Shown: positions 36,491 through 45,697, numbered from the stretch's first letter. The stretch is DNA of 64,000 nt from Verrucomicrobiota bacterium (GCA_018240025.1 JAFEGM010000007.1:1-64000), one strand, 5' to 3'. Notes: a model not told the origin generated them from the letters alone. Numbers and translations: made by a program.

Positions 36491-37792
36491 CTAGAGCATC
36501 GCCCAGAAGAGCGCGCCCGCGCTACCCGTCATCAGCACGGTGGCAATCCAGCCGGTGATGAGAAGGCGCCGGTCCAAGGTGAACTTCCCCATGATCTTGG
36601 AGTTCTTGGTCATGATCATCATGAGGACCATTAACGGTGCTGCGACCACGCCATTGATAACCGCGCTCCAGAACAGCGCTTTGATCGGATCGAGGCCCCA
36701 GAAATTGAGCGCGACTCCGATCAGCGTGGCCAGTGCGATGACCGCGTAGAAACCTTTGGCTTCACTGGCCTTACGCTCAAGACCAGTGCGCCAGTGCATG
36801 GCCTCCCCCACCGCGTACGCAGCCGAGCCGGCCAGCACGGGAAGAGCCAGCATGCCGGTGCCGACAATGCCGGCAGCAAAGAGAAAAAAGGCCGGCGGGC
36901 CGGCCACCGGGCGTAGCGCCTCGGCAGCCTGTGCCGCGGTCTCGATCTCGGTCTTGCCGTTGGCGTTGAGTGTCGCAGCCGCCGTGAGGATGATGAAATA
37001 GGCGACCACATTCGAGAATGCCATCCCGAGGTACGTGTCCCACTTGATGCGCTCCATTTGCTTGGGCGCCTGCTCGGGCGCCTGCTTGAGCGGCTTTTCG
37101 GCAGCGTTCTTAGTGACCTCTTCGACCTCGCCTGAGGCCTGCCAGAAAAACAGGTAGGGACTGATGGTGGTCCCCAGCACCGCGACAAACATCGTGATGT
37201 ATTTGCTGTCGAGCGAGAGGTGCGGCAGGAACGTGCCGCGAAGGGCCGCGCCCCAATCGATGCGGACGATGAAAACGGTGGCGACGTAGGCGAAGAGCGC
37301 GAGGCAAAGCCAGCGCAGGATCTTGGCGTAGCGACTGTAGGGGACCAGGATTTGCAATGCGACCGAGACGGCCGCCAGCGCGACCAGGTAGACGAGCGCC
37401 GGACCGCCCACCAACAGATTGAGTGCCGCGCCCATCGCACTCAAGTCAGCCGCCAGGTTGATCGTGTTGGCCACGAGAACGCTGAAGACCAGCGGGTAAA
37501 GCAGCCAGCGGGAGTAGTAGTGCCGGATGTTGCCGGCGATCCCGCGTCCCGTCACACGCCCAATGAGCGCGCTGATCTCCTGCATCGCCGCCATCAGCGG
37601 GTAGACGAAGAGCATCGTCCACAGCATCCCGTACCCGAACTGCGCGCCGGCCTGCGAGTAGGTTGCAATCCCGCTGGGATCATCGTCGGAAGCTCCCGTG
37701 ATGAGGCCGGGCCCGAGCATCTTCAAATACCGCCGCGGCGGAGGCTCATCTCCGAGAGTTCGTTTCGATGGTCGGTCGTTATTGTCGGGCAT
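36491..37792 (-). CDS. NRAMP-related divalent cation transporter
   Basis: ATG at 37792 (MPDNNDRPSKRTLG); 433 residues with about 11 transmembrane helices. TM1 reads DDDPSGIATYSQ in place of DPGN, and TM6 reads TTISPYLFFWQ where canonical NRAMPs have A/G-x-M-P-H. The Met that selects transition metals is absent, as in NRAMP-related magnesium transporters (NRMT). Divalent cation import is likely, but preference is unclear and may be Mg or Mn. Extensions upstream in frame into the neighbouring genes are spurious. Confidence 0.78.
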   Translation of the reverse strand: MPDNNDRPSKRTLGDEPPPRRYLKMLGPGLITGASDDDPSGIATYSQAGAQFGYGMLWTMLFVYPLMAAMQEISALIGRVTGRGIAGNIRHYYSRWLLYPLVFSVLVANTINLAADLSAMGAALNLLVGGPALVYLVALAAVSVALQILVPYSRYAKILRWLCLALFAYVATVFIVRIDWGAALRGTFLPHLSLDSKYITMFVAVLGTTISPYLFFWQASGEVEEVTKNAAEKPLKQAPEQAPKQMERIKWDTYLGMAFSNVVAYFIILTAAATLNANGKTEIETAAQAAEALRPVAGPPAFFLFAAGIVGTGMLALPVLAGSAAYAVGEAMHWRTGLERKASEAKGFYAVIALATLIGVALNFWGLDPIKALFWSAVINGVVAAPLMVLMMIMTKNSKIMGKFTLDRRLLITGWIATVLMTGSAGALFWAML

Positions 37793-37812
37793 AGAGGCTA
37801 GGCAAAGGGCGC

Positions 37813-38046
37813 TCAAGCATGCCAACGGCGCCGCAAACGTTCGTTGCAACGACCCGCCGCGCGCGCCACCGCGGACACTGCCAAGACGATCGGGCGAGAA
37901 ATCGTTCCGACGAAAAGCCCAACCCCATTGGGGTGACGGCTCATAAAGCGAAGGCTGGCTTCGGAAATCCAGCGCCCGAAAATCGCCAACTCGGCAGTGA
38001 AGGACAACATCAGCCAGCGCAGCAGCAAGAGACCGGGGCCGCGCAT
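37813..38046 (-). CDS. Possible small membrane protein
   Basis: 77 residues, MRGPGLLLLRWLMLSFTAEL start, with one or two hydrophobic segments and a basic end (RCNERLRRRWHA). No clear ribosome site or family. It occupies the gap between the NRAMP-type gene and the Csp-like gene in the same direction. It may be real, or chance in GC-rich DNA. Confidence 0.3.
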   Translation of the reverse strand: MRGPGLLLLRWLMLSFTAELAIFGRWISEASLRFMSRHPNGVGLFVGTISRPIVLAVSAVARAAGRCNERLRRRWHA

Positions 38047-38151
38047 GGCGATGGGAGAAATCCCAGTAAACGACTTCTTTGGGCGTTCCGCTCTGAAAGG
38101 CGCGGAGCCAAGCGGAACCGAAGTCCCACCTGGCTCCGCAGGTGACCACTC

Positions 38152-38523
38152 TTAGTGGGTCGTCTTCTCTTGAGCGTGCTTGAGGCAGCTCTCCGCGCAG
38201 CTGCGGCAGATTGCCGCCAGCTCGGCGTGGCCAAGCTTGTCGCAGGCGTCCGCACAAGCCTGGCAGATCTGCGCGCAGGCGGCGCAGGTGATCGGATGCA
38301 GGTGCGAGTGGCGGATCATGAAATCGTGGGCCGTCCGGCACATCTGGGCGCAGTCGAGCAACATGCCGATGTGGTGCGCCTCGGCGTGCTCGCCCCCCTT
38401 CTTGAGGCAGTCGTGCACGGCGTGCAGGCACGCATCGTGACAGTCCTCGCAGCGGTGGATGCTCTCGTGCATCTCGGGATTCATGTGCTGGTGGACATCG
38501 GGGGTAGAAGTGTTCTGGGACAT
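38152..38523 (-). CDS. Csp-like four-helix-bundle copper-binding protein
   Basis: 123 residues with Cys spaced along helices (CEDCHDACLHAVHDCLKKGG, CAQMCRTAHDF, CAACAQICQACADACDK, CRSCAESCLKH). His and Met are frequent near the ends. This is the DUF326/Csp storage-protein pattern; no signal peptide, so cytosolic Csp3-like Cu(I) storage is likely. A relative, 22693-23076, lies in the other metal block. Confidence 0.82.
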   Translation of the reverse strand: MSQNTSTPDVHQHMNPEMHESIHRCEDCHDACLHAVHDCLKKGGEHAEAHHIGMLLDCAQMCRTAHDFMIRHSHLHPITCAACAQICQACADACDKLGHAELAAICRSCAESCLKHAQEKTTH

Positions 38524-38694
38524 ATGGGGAACGGCCCTCGGTGGCGAAATTGCCCGAGTGCCATCTAACCCAAACGTTGAGCGGCCCTCGCACCCCTCAG
38601 AAAACCTTCAGCGAGATGGGATGCGACGCCGGGTTGGAGGCCCAGGAGCAAAACGTCCGGGTTGCAGCGCGCCCCGACTCATGAATCGTGAAAA

Positions 38695-39204
38695 ATGAAT
38701 ATCGTAGACCAGGGCGACGATGATGAGTGTGGCGATTTTGGCCCCACAATCGAACTCACGCCGCTCTACAAGAACGCAGCGCAAAAGAGAAACGTACGAG
38801 ACTTGCTGTGGAAAGGTGAGCAGGCGCATCCGGAGTTTGCGCGCACCCTGTGCGCCGCGGCCAAGCGTGCCTTGGCGGATGCACTTCGTCAGCAGCTCGG
38901 CGAGTCCACCGTGGCTGACTTGCAGCTGCACTTTTTCGCCCGAGTCCACGCCTGGACTGACCAAGGGGATGGGCTTCCCGAGAACTTCGAACTCGGGGTC
39001 GAGTCAGGCGCCCCAGGGGAGGATATTGACGAGAATCTGACTGCCGAAATGTTCACTCGCATCATGGATACGACGGCGTTGCCAAGCACGACCGAAGCCC
39101 TGATCGCAGCACTCCAAGCGGCAATCGCCAGGTATCTCGAGGAGCGGAAATGTTCAGAGGCATTCCCGTGGAAAGTCGAGATCACGGGCTACGGCGGCGG
39201 CTAA
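38695..39204 (+). CDS. Hypothetical acidic protein
   Basis: 169 residues, ATG at 38695. Acidic N-terminus (DQGDDDECGDFGP), a helical middle (LCAAAKRALADALRQQLGES) and an end with YLEERKCSEAFPWKVEITGYGGG. No domain recognised and no signal peptide. Orientation opposite to both neighbours; converges with the membrane protein at 39217 after 12 bases. Confidence 0.5.
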   Translation: MNIVDQGDDDECGDFGPTIELTPLYKNAAQKRNVRDLLWKGEQAHPEFARTLCAAAKRALADALRQQLGESTVADLQLHFFARVHAWTDQGDGLPENFELGVESGAPGEDIDENLTAEMFTRIMDTTALPSTTEALIAALQAAIARYLEERKCSEAFPWKVEITGYGGG

Positions 39205-39216
39205 GGATCGACCTTT

Positions 39217-39849
39217 TCATCCTGCAATCGCCAGGGCCAGGGCCACGGAAAGCAGCAATACGCTCGCAGCTACCTTCCAACGCGCGGCCTCGGCCGGGGT
39301 GGGTGCGCCCAGGGCAACGCCGGCCGCTGAGCTGAGGAAGGCGCTGAGCGCCAGACCAGCGGCGAATTCTGGCCCTCGATCTTCGGTAGCCGTTCCGAAT
39401 TCACATTCGGACACCAGGTGAGCGAGAAAGAGGAATCCGAGGACGAAACAGGCCGCAGCGAAGGTCAGCGGCCGCAGATGCGCCCAAGCCAACAGCATCG
39501 CCAGGAACAGCAAGAGCCACAGCATCGAGATGGCCGCCCATGGCCAATTCAGATCTCGCATGAGCCAGCCAATGATGACGACGCCAGCGCAGATGATCGG
39601 GAACGCGTAGCGGGCGAAAGAGCCCCGACTGGCCATCAAGAGGCCACCGGCAACAAAGACAAAGAAATGGTCGAGCCGCCGCAGGAAATGCAGATATCCG
39701 GCACCGAAACCGCCGTCTGCCCGGTGCAAGTGCTCGTGGAACAGGTCTTGTATGGCCCACGTGGCTGCGACCACAAATCCCGCTGCCACCCAGATTTGGT
39801 AGCGGCAGAGGACGTCCCGCCAAGTGAACGACTCCGGCGACCGCTTCAT
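39217..39849 (-). CDS. HupE/UreJ-like membrane protein
   Basis: About 210 residues from ATG 39849 (MKRSPESFTWRD), with six or seven transmembrane helices. The His/Asp-bearing segment FLRRLDHFFVFVAGGLLM resembles the G-x-DH-x8-G core of HupE/UreJ Ni/Co permeases. The match is partial, so the assignment is tentative. Coupled to the 39846 gene by a 4-base overlap. Context fits Ni/Co handling. Confidence 0.5.
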   Translation of the reverse strand: MKRSPESFTWRDVLCRYQIWVAAGFVVAATWAIQDLFHEHLHRADGGFGAGYLHFLRRLDHFFVFVAGGLLMASRGSFARYAFPIICAGVVIIGWLMRDLNWPWAAISMLWLLLFLAMLLAWAHLRPLTFAAACFVLGFLFLAHLVSECEFGTATEDRGPEFAAGLALSAFLSSAAGVALGAPTPAEAARWKVAASVLLLSVALALAIAG

Positions 39850-40349
39850 CGCCGGCTGCGACGTGGCTGCTCGACGGGCAACTGGTGAGCGACTTTCGAG
39901 AGCGCTCGATCCAGCACAAAATAACGCTCCCAAGCCTTCTTGATCGTCCAACCGGGACCGTGCCAGGCGTGGATCTCTGCGTGTAAATCATGAGCCGCGG
40001 AAATGGCCGCGCGCAGGTCCTGCTCGAGCTGCTTTCGCTGAGCAGGCTCGGCGGTTACCCATTCGGTGCGGCGCCGCATCCAAGCGAGCGCTTCGATCAT
40101 GATGTCCAAAGGCAGGCGCGCCTCCCGCTGACGCTCGGGAGTCAGCGAAGTTATCACCTCGTGCTGGGTGCGGCGTACGACCGCCCAGGCGTCCTTCGGA
40201 GTTCGGACTCCTTCCTTCGCGAAAAAGCCGAAGGGCAAAAGATGCTTTCCCGAGCCAGCAAAAGCCGTGGGCACGGCCACCAGAGCAAGGCAGACGAGCG
40301 CGTAACGGCTGAGCCGCCCGAGGAGCTGGAAACGAGCGCGATGGGGCAT
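39846..40349 (-). CDS. Exported hypothetical protein
   Basis: 167 residues; a hydrophobic N-terminal segment (YALVCLALVAVPTAFAGS) likely forms a signal peptide. Helical mature part with a HEVITSLTPERQREARLPLD stretch and a HAEIHAWHGPGWT His cluster. Its stop overlaps the start of the membrane protein at 39217 (ATGA), suggesting a periplasmic metal-binding partner of that permease. Confidence 0.55.
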   Translation of the reverse strand: MPHRARFQLLGRLSRYALVCLALVAVPTAFAGSGKHLLPFGFFAKEGVRTPKDAWAVVRRTQHEVITSLTPERQREARLPLDIMIEALAWMRRRTEWVTAEPAQRKQLEQDLRAAISAAHDLHAEIHAWHGPGWTIKKAWERYFVLDRALSKVAHQLPVEQPRRSRR

Positions 40350-40414
40350 CGGAAGAGAAGGCGCTCCTTCTCAAACGCTCGGAGAGCGCTGGGCCCCTCA
40401 CCGAATGAATGCTG

Positions 40415-41677
40415 TCAAAGTCGTGGACCTTTCCGTCGCCCACTACGACGGCCTGCGGGAGCAACCACCGCGGAGCGATCGCCGTTGCTCTGCGCCACGA
40501 CCAGAGGCCGTTGAGAGAGCCACTGCGACCAAACGGCATCCATGGCTTGAGCGACTCCAGCAAACTCTGGCCGCTCCGATTTCATGCCCCTGAGGCGCTC
40601 GCCAACGCGCGCGATTGCATCGTCAGTCGCTTCAAAGACTTCTTTGATGCGCCGAGGCGTCAGGCCGCACGAAGCCGCCCCAAAGGTCGTCAGCGTCTTG
40701 CGCGACGGGAAGCGCTTGTTGCCGTCCAACATGAGCGCGAGCATGTCCTGCGGGAGGTAGACTTTGGTGCAGACCACATCGTAAACGGGAGTGAGTTCGA
40801 CCAGCTTGGCCGGGTCGTCGTAGAGCACGCCAAAATTCTTCAGGTGGGCGTCTCCGTTGCCAACAGCGCACGAGACAACCAGTGAGCGGAAGAAAAGTTC
40901 CAAGGCGTGAGGCACTGCGCCCGGCGATACGAACTGGCTGACCCTCTTGGCCATTTGCTCGTAGCTGCCTTCGTATTTTTGGGCGCTCGCCTTCCCGCTC
41001 AGCGAGCAAAAATCTTCGTAACCGAGATACCCGCTCGCGGTCAGATCGAAGCGCTCGACCACCAGCAGTGCACCGGATTCCGAAAGTTGAGTTTTGGCGG
41101 TTGGCAGCCCGACTTCGCGCGCCACTTCCATGCAATAGTGCTCGTTCGCGGCGAGTTGAGGATACCTGTCGGGCGACCACGCCTTCACCATGTGGGTGGT
41201 GCTGCGGTGAGAGACCTTTGTGGCGTCGCGAACCAGCACTTTGGGCTGCACGCCGGCCACGCCGGAGTAGGTCATGAAACGCCGCAACAATTCGTCGAAA
41301 AGAGATTCGGTTCCTTTGTGGGCCAGCAGCTCCGCAATCGAAAGGGCAGGGACGACACCAGGAGTGGAACCGGTGGGCACGCAACGCAGCCGACCAATCT
41401 GCGAAGCGCCTACGATCGAGAGGAGCGTCAGGTCATCCATGCGCTCGACCGTCTTGGCGAACGTGTGCCGCAGCTCCTCGCGCAAGATGCCTTCCGGCAA
41501 ATTCATGTCGAACACCGGCGCCAGGCCGCGCGAGACGTAGTCGTCCGCTCGCACCGGCATGGTCAATGCGACTGGCTGGCTCTTGGCCGATTGGTAGCGA
41601 AAGAGCGTGTCGGACGCAGTTCGATCGCTGCGACGGATGGCCCCGCTAAGCAGCTTTTCGACAAAAACGTCAACCAC
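40415..41677 (-). CDS. hipA: HipA-type serine/threonine kinase toxin
   Basis: 420 residues. N-terminal HipA couple domain, then the kinase core: VAGVQPKVLV (ATP loop), VERFDLT, GNGDAHLKNFGVLY (catalytic Asp/Asn) and LTPVYDVVCTK (the DFG-equivalent). HipA phosphorylates a translation factor such as GltX and slows growth when freed from HipB. Overlaps hipB by 8 bases, with the antitoxin gene first. Confidence 0.9.
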   Translation of the reverse strand: MVDVFVEKLLSGAIRRSDRTASDTLFRYQSAKSQPVALTMPVRADDYVSRGLAPVFDMNLPEGILREELRHTFAKTVERMDDLTLLSIVGASQIGRLRCVPTGSTPGVVPALSIAELLAHKGTESLFDELLRRFMTYSGVAGVQPKVLVRDATKVSHRSTTHMVKAWSPDRYPQLAANEHYCMEVAREVGLPTAKTQLSESGALLVVERFDLTASGYLGYEDFCSLSGKASAQKYEGSYEQMAKRVSQFVSPGAVPHALELFFRSLVVSCAVGNGDAHLKNFGVLYDDPAKLVELTPVYDVVCTKVYLPQDMLALMLDGNKRFPSRKTLTTFGAASCGLTPRRIKEVFEATDDAIARVGERLRGMKSERPEFAGVAQAMDAVWSQWLSQRPLVVAQSNGDRSAVVAPAGRRSGRRKGPRL

Positions 41678-41921
41678 GCTCAGCTGCCTCCTCAGCGATC
41701 AAATCGTCGAGAGTCGGTCTGCTTTGGTAGCTGGCCTCGAGCTGCAAACCCAAGGTCGCACAGATGCGGTCGACCTTTCGGATTCCCAGATCGCTGAAGC
41801 GATTGGATTCGAGCATGGAGACGGTCTGGCGCGAAACGCCAGCCTGTTGAGCGACCTCCCCCTGCGTCAGCTTCAAGAATCGGCGGCGTTCACGGACACT
41901 TTGTGAAACGTGATCGATCAT
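41670..41921 (-). CDS. hipB: HipB-type XRE antitoxin
   Basis: 83 residues. XRE helix-turn-helix RRRFLKLTQGEVAQQAGVSR, then TVSMLESNRFSDLGIRKVD. It binds HipA and represses its own promoter. A clear palindromic operator lies 10 bases upstream of the start (41931-41972). Confidence 0.9.
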   Translation of the reverse strand: MIDHVSQSVRERRRFLKLTQGEVAQQAGVSRQTVSMLESNRFSDLGIRKVDRICATLGLQLEASYQSRPTLDDLIAEEAAERG

Positions 41922-41930
41922 TTGTTAAGT

Positions 41931-41972
41931 ATACCTGACAAGGTTAACAATTTCTTGGGAATTGTCAGGTAT
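41931..41972. promoter_or_regulatory. hipBA operator/promoter palindrome
   Basis: Perfect 11-base arms ATACCTGACAA (41931-41941) and TTGTCAGGTAT (41962-41972), spaced by 20 bases in an AT-rich gap. HipB-type repressors bind paired sites like this to autoregulate. The same gap (41922-42044) should also hold the promoter of the divergent 42045 operon. Confidence 0.75.
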
Positions 41973-42044
41973 TTTCGACAAAATCAGTTAAAGAAATGCC
42001 TTGTTCTTACGATTCAGTGAAGGCAACGTCGCTTCACTAAATCG

Positions 42045-42707
42045 ATGAAAATCCTCGATTCTTTAACTGAGACCGTCAGACAGGACTGGCACATCCGCAA
42101 TCTCAACGCGCTTCAGGCGGCCCTGCAAGAGGTCGAGGTTGCGGTCAACGATCGCGTCAATCCGCGCACCGATCCGCTCATGGACACGCCCAATCGCGCG
42201 ATGTACCGCGGTCAAACTCGCTGGATTCTCTTGCCGCCGATTTTGGAGCGCTATCTCAGCGTCAATCGCATCACGGGACTCACGAGCCGATGGATGCCGC
42301 TGGGAAGCAATGGGGTGCATCAGTACGAACTGATCGGCGACCGCACTTCGCTCGTGGCCTGTCACGTGACCCAGTCCTCGGACTCGCCCCGAGAGTGTGA
42401 GTATCGAAAGAACCGGCGCGAACTGAATACCAGCGCACAAACGCTCATGGCTTTTGAGCAGGAAATTCAAGCCGAGGCGCAGCGCATGCATTACGTCACG
42501 CTTGTGTTCGGAACGGAGCCCAAGACCAATGAACCCTTTGCCTACCTGAGGATGTACTACGACGAGGCCGGCAAGACTTGTTACTTCAAGCTCAGCAGCA
42601 ACATCATGCGTATGCCGCGGCTGCTCGATCATTTGGAAGAAGAGGTCATCGAGGCGCCGCAGGTTGATCTGGGGCTCAAGCTCGACACCACCCGCTACCG
42701 AGCATGA
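42045..42707 (+). CDS. Hypothetical protein partnered with XRE-ImmA gene
   Basis: 220 residues, ATG at 42045. No domain I recognise. Features include NPRTDPLMDTPNRAMYRGQ, WILLPPILERYLSVN, and a late cytoplasmic-looking FAYLRMYYDEAGKTCYF stretch. The stop overlaps the start of the ImmA/IrrE gene (ATGA), so they are a two-gene operon divergent from hipBA. It may be the antagonised partner (toxin or regulator) of the XRE-peptidase. Confidence 0.6.
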   Translation: MKILDSLTETVRQDWHIRNLNALQAALQEVEVAVNDRVNPRTDPLMDTPNRAMYRGQTRWILLPPILERYLSVNRITGLTSRWMPLGSNGVHQYELIGDRTSLVACHVTQSSDSPRECEYRKNRRELNTSAQTLMAFEQEIQAEAQRMHYVTLVFGTEPKTNEPFAYLRMYYDEAGKTCYFKLSSNIMRMPRLLDHLEEEVIEAPQVDLGLKLDTTRYRA

Positions 42708-43819
42708 ACACGATCGTGCCCGAGCGCATGTCTCAGGCCCGCGAGCTGGCTGGTTTGACCAAGAGTCAGATTGCAGAAGCGCTCGACGTTTCCGCCGCGG
42801 CGATCACCCAGTGGGAGAACGGTTCACGCAAACCCACGAGCCTGAACCTCGAAGGCTTTGCCCGCCAGACGGGCGTCAAGGTCAGCGCCTTCACGCTACC
42901 CGTGCGGCCTGAGCTGCGCCTCAAAGGTCCACTGACCTTCCGAGCACAGCAATCGACCCGCACGAGCCGCCAGCGTGCGCAGGCCGAGTCCTTCGCGGAG
43001 ATGTGCGCGGAGGTCTACCTGTGGGTCGAGCGTTGGGTGAGGCTACCTGCTTACGACTTGCCGGAGCTGGACCAGGCGCACCTCACCGACATCGAAGCCG
43101 CGGCCCAGACCTGCCGACGCCACTGGGGCTTGGGCGACAAACCCATCATGAAACTAGGCGAGCTGATGGAGTCCAAAGGCGTGCGGATGTGCCAAACCAA
43201 CTTGGACGAGATCAAGGTCGACGGCTTTTCCTGCACGATGGGTGAGCGTGCCTTCATCTACCTCAGCTCCTACACGCGCGACCGGGCACGTGCTCGATTC
43301 AGCACCGCGCACGAGCTGGGTCACCTGGTGCTCCACCACCATCATTCCGATGCCGAGCTGCTCGACCTGGGCATCGAAGCGGAGGCTCAGGCCAACGCTT
43401 TCGCCAGCGCCTTCCTCATGCCCGCCGCCACGTTTTCCCACGACGTGGTCGACACCAGCCTCAATGGTTTTCTGAGGCTCAAACAGAAATGGGGCGTCGC
43501 GGTGCAGGCGATGGTTCGTCGCGCTCGAGATCTCAAGCTGATCACGCAGGACACCTACGAGCGTCACTACCGCACGATGTCCGCAAAAGGATGGCGGCGG
43601 GCGAAAGGTGAACCATTGGACGAAACGGTTCCCGCAGTGAATCGAACCGTGGGCAGTCAATGTCTCCAGCTCATTTCCAGCCAAGGGGATTCGGAGGCCA
43701 GTCTCATGGATGAGCTGCCGTTTCCTGAATACATCTTCACCAGCGTGTTCGGGAGCCTGCCTTCCAAAGCTGAGGCTCCGAACGTCATCCGTGTGCTCGA
43801 CTTTCGATCAGGCGCCTAG
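42704..43819 (+). CDS. XRE family regulator fused to ImmA/IrrE metallopeptidase
   Basis: 371 residues. N-terminal XRE HTH (AGLTKSQIAEALDVSAAAIT) and a C-terminal ImmA/IrrE zincin domain with STAHELGHLVLHHH (HExxH), and NAFASAFLMPAATF. Such proteins cleave or remove a repressor on a signal (ICEBs1 ImmA, PprI/IrrE). Operon with the 42045 gene. Role here is probably control of the mobile element or a toxin-antitoxin-like switch. Confidence 0.8.
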   Translation: MNTIVPERMSQARELAGLTKSQIAEALDVSAAAITQWENGSRKPTSLNLEGFARQTGVKVSAFTLPVRPELRLKGPLTFRAQQSTRTSRQRAQAESFAEMCAEVYLWVERWVRLPAYDLPELDQAHLTDIEAAAQTCRRHWGLGDKPIMKLGELMESKGVRMCQTNLDEIKVDGFSCTMGERAFIYLSSYTRDRARARFSTAHELGHLVLHHHHSDAELLDLGIEAEAQANAFASAFLMPAATFSHDVVDTSLNGFLRLKQKWGVAVQAMVRRARDLKLITQDTYERHYRTMSAKGWRRAKGEPLDETVPAVNRTVGSQCLQLISSQGDSEASLMDELPFPEYIFTSVFGSLPSKAEAPNVIRVLDFRSGA

Positions 43820-43843
43820 CCAAATGCGCTTTCCATCGCGATT

Positions 43844-44737
43844 CTAATACGAGAACCAAAACTCAGCTACTGCCCCCAGATAAGAGCTGCAATTCCGCTG
43901 CGTCCAGCAGACTGGGTCACCATCCCGCAGAAGGGGGTATTGTCCGTTAACACATGTCCAATTGGACCTGTCTTGCTGTGCTCGCAGCCAATCCACACAT
44001 GCGGCAAACATGCTTTGATAAGTCCCTGCGAAGTAGGAGTCTGGAACGTTAAACAACAGCCCCTCAATGAAATATGAAGGCGCCGAGCCTGCTTCAATCT
44101 TGCCGGCGGTTACAAGTCGAGATCGGATATTTTTGAATATCCGAACCATCGGCTTAAAGTTACCCATCGTTCTCTGGTGTTTCAATGTCGCCTCCGAAGA
44201 ATGCAATTTCGGGAAATTCGCTATGAAGGTTCCGTCGGTCCGAATAAACGCTATCCCAGCAATGTAGCTATTGTCTAAAATACTTTGGTAACGCGTAAAA
44301 CGCCTGTATTCAAACGCAGGGACCACATCCGCGGATCGGAGCGAGCCAGATGCTCCAATCTTGATGGAGTTGTTACCAGGCGCCACAGAGGCGCCGAAGG
44401 CGCCCGCAAGCGTTCTCATGACGTCTTGCCGATAAGTCTGGTATGGATAGCTCACGCTCGCCAGATTTGCCTGAAACAACAACTTTTCAGCCTCACCCAA
44501 GAATGAAGTGTCGTAATAATAGGCCCCATCGTATCGAATGACGACATCAACGTCACTTTCGGCATAGACGTTCGTGTCGTTGCCATAAGATCCTTGCAGG
44601 AAAACTTGGAACTGCGACGAAGCGAATTGTTCCTGACTCGACTCGAGAACACCTTTAATCGCCTGATATGTAGCCGCTGACCCTTGGATCGCTCCTTGAT
44701 GCGACCAAGTTTCCAATTGCAGTTCAGGAATCGCCAT
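43844..44737 (-). CDS. CD-NTase (CBASS-type oligonucleotide cyclase)
   Basis: 297 residues. The nucleotidyltransferase core is intact: FLQGSYGNDTNVYAESDVDVV (G49-S50, Asp62 and Asp64) and SADVVPAFEYRR (Asp137). This is the pattern of cGAS/DncV-like enzymes that make cyclic oligonucleotides on phage infection. Its effector, a patatin phospholipase, lies 9 bases upstream in the same operon. No Cap2/Cap3 genes follow, so this looks like type I CBASS. Base composition is more AT-rich than the metal genes. Confidence 0.85.
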   Translation of the reverse strand: MAIPELQLETWSHQGAIQGSAATYQAIKGVLESSQEQFASSQFQVFLQGSYGNDTNVYAESDVDVVIRYDGAYYYDTSFLGEAEKLLFQANLASVSYPYQTYRQDVMRTLAGAFGASVAPGNNSIKIGASGSLRSADVVPAFEYRRFTRYQSILDNSYIAGIAFIRTDGTFIANFPKLHSSEATLKHQRTMGNFKPMVRIFKNIRSRLVTAGKIEAGSAPSYFIEGLLFNVPDSYFAGTYQSMFAACVDWLRAQQDRSNWTCVNGQYPLLRDGDPVCWTQRNCSSYLGAVAEFWFSY

Positions 44738-44746
44738 AGCGAGATT

Positions 44747-45697
44747 CTATAAAAGGGCTGCCCTTAGCTGAGATTCGTTCGCCGCAAATGACTCGCGTCC
44801 TCTTTGGTAGAGACGATCAAGCTTAGACAGGTCGTGCTCCATGAGATCGGTAGCCATCTCAGGTTGGCTAAAAGTTTCGCTGATGCGAACCGTGGGCGCT
44901 TCTTTGAACAAAATCGCCCTTAGTTGTTCCATGGACTTTGTGTTGGTATCCAAGGTCTTTTGTAGGAGCTGGACCAGATTGATCATACGGACAAACCGCC
45001 CTAGGCCTCGGCGTTTAGGTTCTGGATAGTTACCTACTCCCAAGCTGATGATTCGCAACTCACTTGGACTCTTGCCCATCGGGCCGACCGCATCCGCGAT
45101 CGCGTATAGCGTTGGGTTGTTCGCACAATAACCTCCGTCGACCAACTCAATAGGCTCCTCGCCAAGTGAGGTTTTAACGAAATATCGCCTGAAAAACGGA
45201 TAAGCGGAGCATGACGCGGTAACAGCCTGCGCGATGGTGCAGTCGAACCCAGGCTTGAAGCTGGCCGTCCGCCCATGCGCTTGGGCTGCTGAAGTCTTGA
45301 AGATCATCGGCCGCTCATGTTCCCAGTGTGTTGCTACGATCCCCACGTGACATCTAAATGCGTCGAATTTGCGCTCGCCGAAAACAGTTCCTGCTAACTT
45401 GATAAGTGCCGCTGACCTCCTCGACTTCCATTTTTCCCTCATTATTGAAGGAACGTAATTCCTATAGAGTTTGTGAATTTCCTCAACACTCATTCCCAAT
45501 GCAACCAGGGCCCCGATGATTGAGCCCGTGCTGGTCCCGAAGACGATATCGAATTTTTCATGAAGGGGTGTTCCGATCATTGCTTCGATTTCCTTCAAAA
45601 TACCGATGGTGTAGAATCCCTTGGCCCCCCCACCATCGAGTGACAGGATACGGCACGGAGTTGCGCGCACGGTTGGAAGCGTCTCGGCGGCAGGCAT
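44747..45697 (-). CDS. capV: Patatin-like phospholipase (CapV-type CBASS effector)
   Basis: 316 residues from ATG 45697; a TTG at 45703 also fits. Patatin motifs: LSLDGGGAKGFYTIGIL (oxyanion GGG-x-K/R-G), FGTSTGS (catalytic Ser56) and VDGGYCANNP (catalytic Asp). It should degrade membrane phospholipid when bound by the cyclic nucleotide, killing the cell. Coupled to the CD-NTase 9 bases downstream and divergent from a second CD-NTase-like gene at 45755. Confidence 0.88.
   Translation of the reverse strand: MPAAETLPTVRATPCRILSLDGGGAKGFYTIGILKEIEAMIGTPLHEKFDIVFGTSTGSIIGALVALGMSVEEIHKLYRNYVPSIMREKWKSRRSAALIKLAGTVFGERKFDAFRCHVGIVATHWEHERPMIFKTSAAQAHGRTASFKPGFDCTIAQAVTASCSAYPFFRRYFVKTSLGEEPIELVDGGYCANNPTLYAIADAVGPMGKSPSELRIISLGVGNYPEPKRRGLGRFVRMINLVQLLQKTLDTNTKSMEQLRAILFKEAPTVRISETFSQPEMATDLMEHDLSKLDRLYQRGRESFAANESQLRAALL

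Noticed and set aside
37793-38593. Long N-terminal extension of the NRAMP-type protein
   Set aside because: The frame runs through the Csp-like gene in another frame; the transporter has a normal start at 37792.
43844-44737. Type II CBASS with Cap2/Cap3
   Set aside because: No E1/E2-like or JAB-domain gene adjoins the CD-NTase.
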